The position numbers and the translations under genes are program-made. The notes beneath the pieces are model-generated. The model searched no databases, had not been told where the DNA came from, and saw only the letters and a program-made list of their open reading frames with translations. From Gammaproteobacteria bacterium (GTDB taxonomy: Bacteria; Pseudomonadota; Gammaproteobacteria; PS1; Pseudothioglobaceae): 7,304 nt of DNA. The stretch's first letter is position 1. The number at the start of each line of letters is the position of its first letter. Below are positions 6,334-7,304 of the stretch, in pieces. The stretch covers positions 1 to 7,304 of the forward strand of contig DNJI01000063.1 of the NCBI GenBank assembly GCA_003489145.1. Reading direction: 5' to 3'.

Positions 6334-6922
6334 GATTGGCTAAAATTTGACTTAATTCATTTGCAATAGTATCTAGGTTGATATTATCCGTTAAATCACA
6401 CAACTGTGTTACTTTCAATCCTTGATATCCACAAGGGTTTATTTGTGCAAAGGCAAACAACTCCATATCGACGTTTAAGCTTAGCCCGTGGTAAGTTCTG
6501 CCATTTTTCACTTTTAAGCCAAGAGCGGCAATTTTGGCGCCATCCACATACACACCTGGCGCACCATCTTTCAAATGTGATTCAATCCCATGATTTGTCA
6601 ATAAATCCATAATAGAGGTCTCAATTAAAGACACCATCTTTTTCACCCCAATACCTAGGCGTTTTAGATCAATTAAGCAATAAACAATCAGTTGTCCTGG
6701 CCCATGGTAAGTAATTTGTCCGCCACGATCAGTACGAACAATAGGAATTTCGCTATTGGTTAGTACATGTTCATCTTTGCCAGAGATGCCTTGCGTGAAT
6801 ACACTTGGGTGTTCTACGACCCATAGCTCGTCTTCAGTATCAATATCACGCGCTTGGGTGAACGCTTTCATTGCATCCCAAGTTTGAATATAATCTTGCA
6901 GACCAAGATTGATGATTTTCAT
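6317..6922 (-). CDS. lipB: Octanoyl-[acyl carrier protein]:protein N-octanoyltransferase LipB
   Basis: 201-residue cytoplasmic transferase that moves octanoate from acyl carrier protein to the target lysine of lipoyl domains, giving the substrate for LipA. Motifs in order: RGGQITYHGPGQLIVY (66-81, with conserved His73), GAKIAALGLKVKNG (128-141) and INPCGYQG (161-168). The catalytic pair is Lys130 and Cys164; their spacing of 34 residues equals that of E. coli Lys135 and Cys169. The length is normal for the family. The ATG lies 6 bp after the stop of the DUF493 gene, with only a weak TGAG before it. The 3' end overlaps the lipA start by 17 bp. Placing LipB directly before LipA matches their consecutive reactions. 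Confidence 0.97.
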   Translation of the reverse strand: MKIINLGLQDYIQTWDAMKAFTQARDIDTEDELWVVEHPSVFTQGISGKDEHVLTNSEIPIVRTDRGGQITYHGPGQLIVYCLIDLKRLGIGVKKMVSLIETSIMDLLTNHGIESHLKDGAPGVYVDGAKIAALGLKVKNGRTYHGLSLNVDMELFAFAQINPCGYQGLKVTQLCDLTDNINLDTIANELSQILANHVTRH

Positions 6923-6928
6923 ACTCAG

Positions 6929-7213
6929 TTACAAGATATAAGCAACCAAAGGGTCGTCTTGCAATTCTTGATTGATTGAATCAAGCTGTGCACGGCTAGT
7001 GGCTACAATTCTAACCGTGTAAGCAATATATTTTCCTTTTGAGCTTTTCTTACTGGTGATTTGGTTCGGATGTATTTTTCCAGCATGACGCTCAATAATA
7101 CGGCACATGGTTACATTTAGATCGGCACAATCCTCACCCATGATTTTAATTGGGTAGTCGCAAGGGAAGTTAAACAACTCTTCAGAGCTTGGCTCGATAG
7201 TAGGCTTAGTCAT
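6929..7213 (-). CDS. ybeD: DUF493 / UPF0250 family protein (YbeD-like)
   Basis: 94-residue small cytoplasmic protein resembling E. coli YbeD (87 residues). Shared features are the start of the domain (FPCDYPIKIMG here, FPTPFTYKVMG in YbeD), a central ERHAG, the block SSKGKY, and a C-terminal strand ending in LVAYIL. The family is known from structural work to have an ACT-like ferredoxin fold, the fold of many small regulatory domains, but no biochemical role is established. The N terminus is several residues longer than in E. coli. It is the first gene of the lipB-lipA operon, as in E. coli where ybeD lies upstream of lipB, which invites but does not prove a role in lipoylation. I see no Shine-Dalgarno sequence before the ATG, and no alternative start fits better. 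Confidence 0.88.
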   Translation of the reverse strand: MTKPTIEPSSEELFNFPCDYPIKIMGEDCADLNVTMCRIIERHAGKIHPNQITSKKSSKGKYIAYTVRIVATSRAQLDSINQELQDDPLVAYIL

Positions 7214-7241
7214 ATTGGGTAATTTTATCGTCTATTACGGT

Positions 7242-7269
7242 AGAATAGTATCACTTTTATATTTTTCAA
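7242..7269 (-). promoter_or_regulatory. Candidate sigma-70 promoter of the ybeD-lipB-lipA operon
   Basis: On the minus strand, TTGAAA (7269-7264, 5 of 6 matches to the -35 consensus) and TATTCT (7247-7242, 4 of 6 matches to the -10) are 16 bp apart. Transcription would start near 7235, leaving a leader of about 22 nt before the ATG at 7213. On the plus strand, TAGAAT (7241-7246) overlaps the same -10 and could serve the divergent reading frame at the right edge, but it has no good -35. Confidence 0.4.
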
Positions 7270-7275
7270 GTTTTT

Positions 7276-7304
7276 ATGCGCCCAGAACAAGTCAGTAAAA
7301 TCCT
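7276..7304 (+). CDS. Possible start of an unidentified divergent gene (partial)
   Basis: An ATG at 7276 opens a frame reading MRPEQVSKI and continues off the right edge. There are nine complete codons, too few for identification. An in-frame TAG at 7246-7248 limits the start to this ATG or something close to it. Support is positional: a divergent gene would explain the gap upstream of the DUF493 gene. The upstream AAG at 7268-7270 is at most a weak ribosome binding site. It may equally be non-coding. Confidence 0.3.

Overview
This window is an ordinary stretch of chromosome from an AT-rich proteobacterium, very probably a gammaproteobacterium. The evidence is the PdxA, LipA, LipB and YbeD-type proteins, all of which read as close relatives of the E. 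coli proteins, and the ybeD-lipB-lipA gene order. The strong A/T bias and the style of the RND pump genes made me think of marine sulfur-oxidiser lineages such as SUP05/Thioglobus. That placement is a guess from memory, not something the sequence proves.

Layout, left to right. (1) 1-479, minus strand: the N-terminal half of pdxA (vitamin B6 synthesis), cut by the window edge. (2) 480-695: a very AT-rich divergent intergenic region with short repeats. It probably holds the promoters for pdxA on one side and the pump operon on the other. (3) 696-5306, plus strand: a two-gene operon with a periplasmic adaptor (membrane fusion protein) and an inner-membrane RND permease, separated by 6 bp. (4) 5307-5385: a convergent gap with one strong hairpin terminator that can serve both strands. 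(5) 7213-5386, minus strand: a tight operon of a DUF493/YbeD-family protein, lipB and lipA. It has a 6-bp gap, then a 17-bp overlap. (6) 7214-7304: a divergent promoter region, with the possible first codons of an unidentified plus-strand gene at the right edge.

How the genes work together. The adaptor and permease should form the inner-membrane part of a tripartite efflux pump. No outer-membrane TolC-like gene is present, so it must be supplied from elsewhere. LipB moves octanoate from acyl carrier protein to the lipoyl domains of target proteins, and LipA inserts two sulfurs to make lipoyl groups. The small DUF493 protein travels with them, but its role is not established. PdxA is unrelated to both groups.

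I found no mobile element, CRISPR array, tRNA, rRNA or pseudogene. The most interesting details lie in the pump: a methionine-rich loop at the adaptor hairpin tip, a long lysine-rich cytoplasmic tail on the permease, and an arginine where AcrB has its proton-relay lysine.
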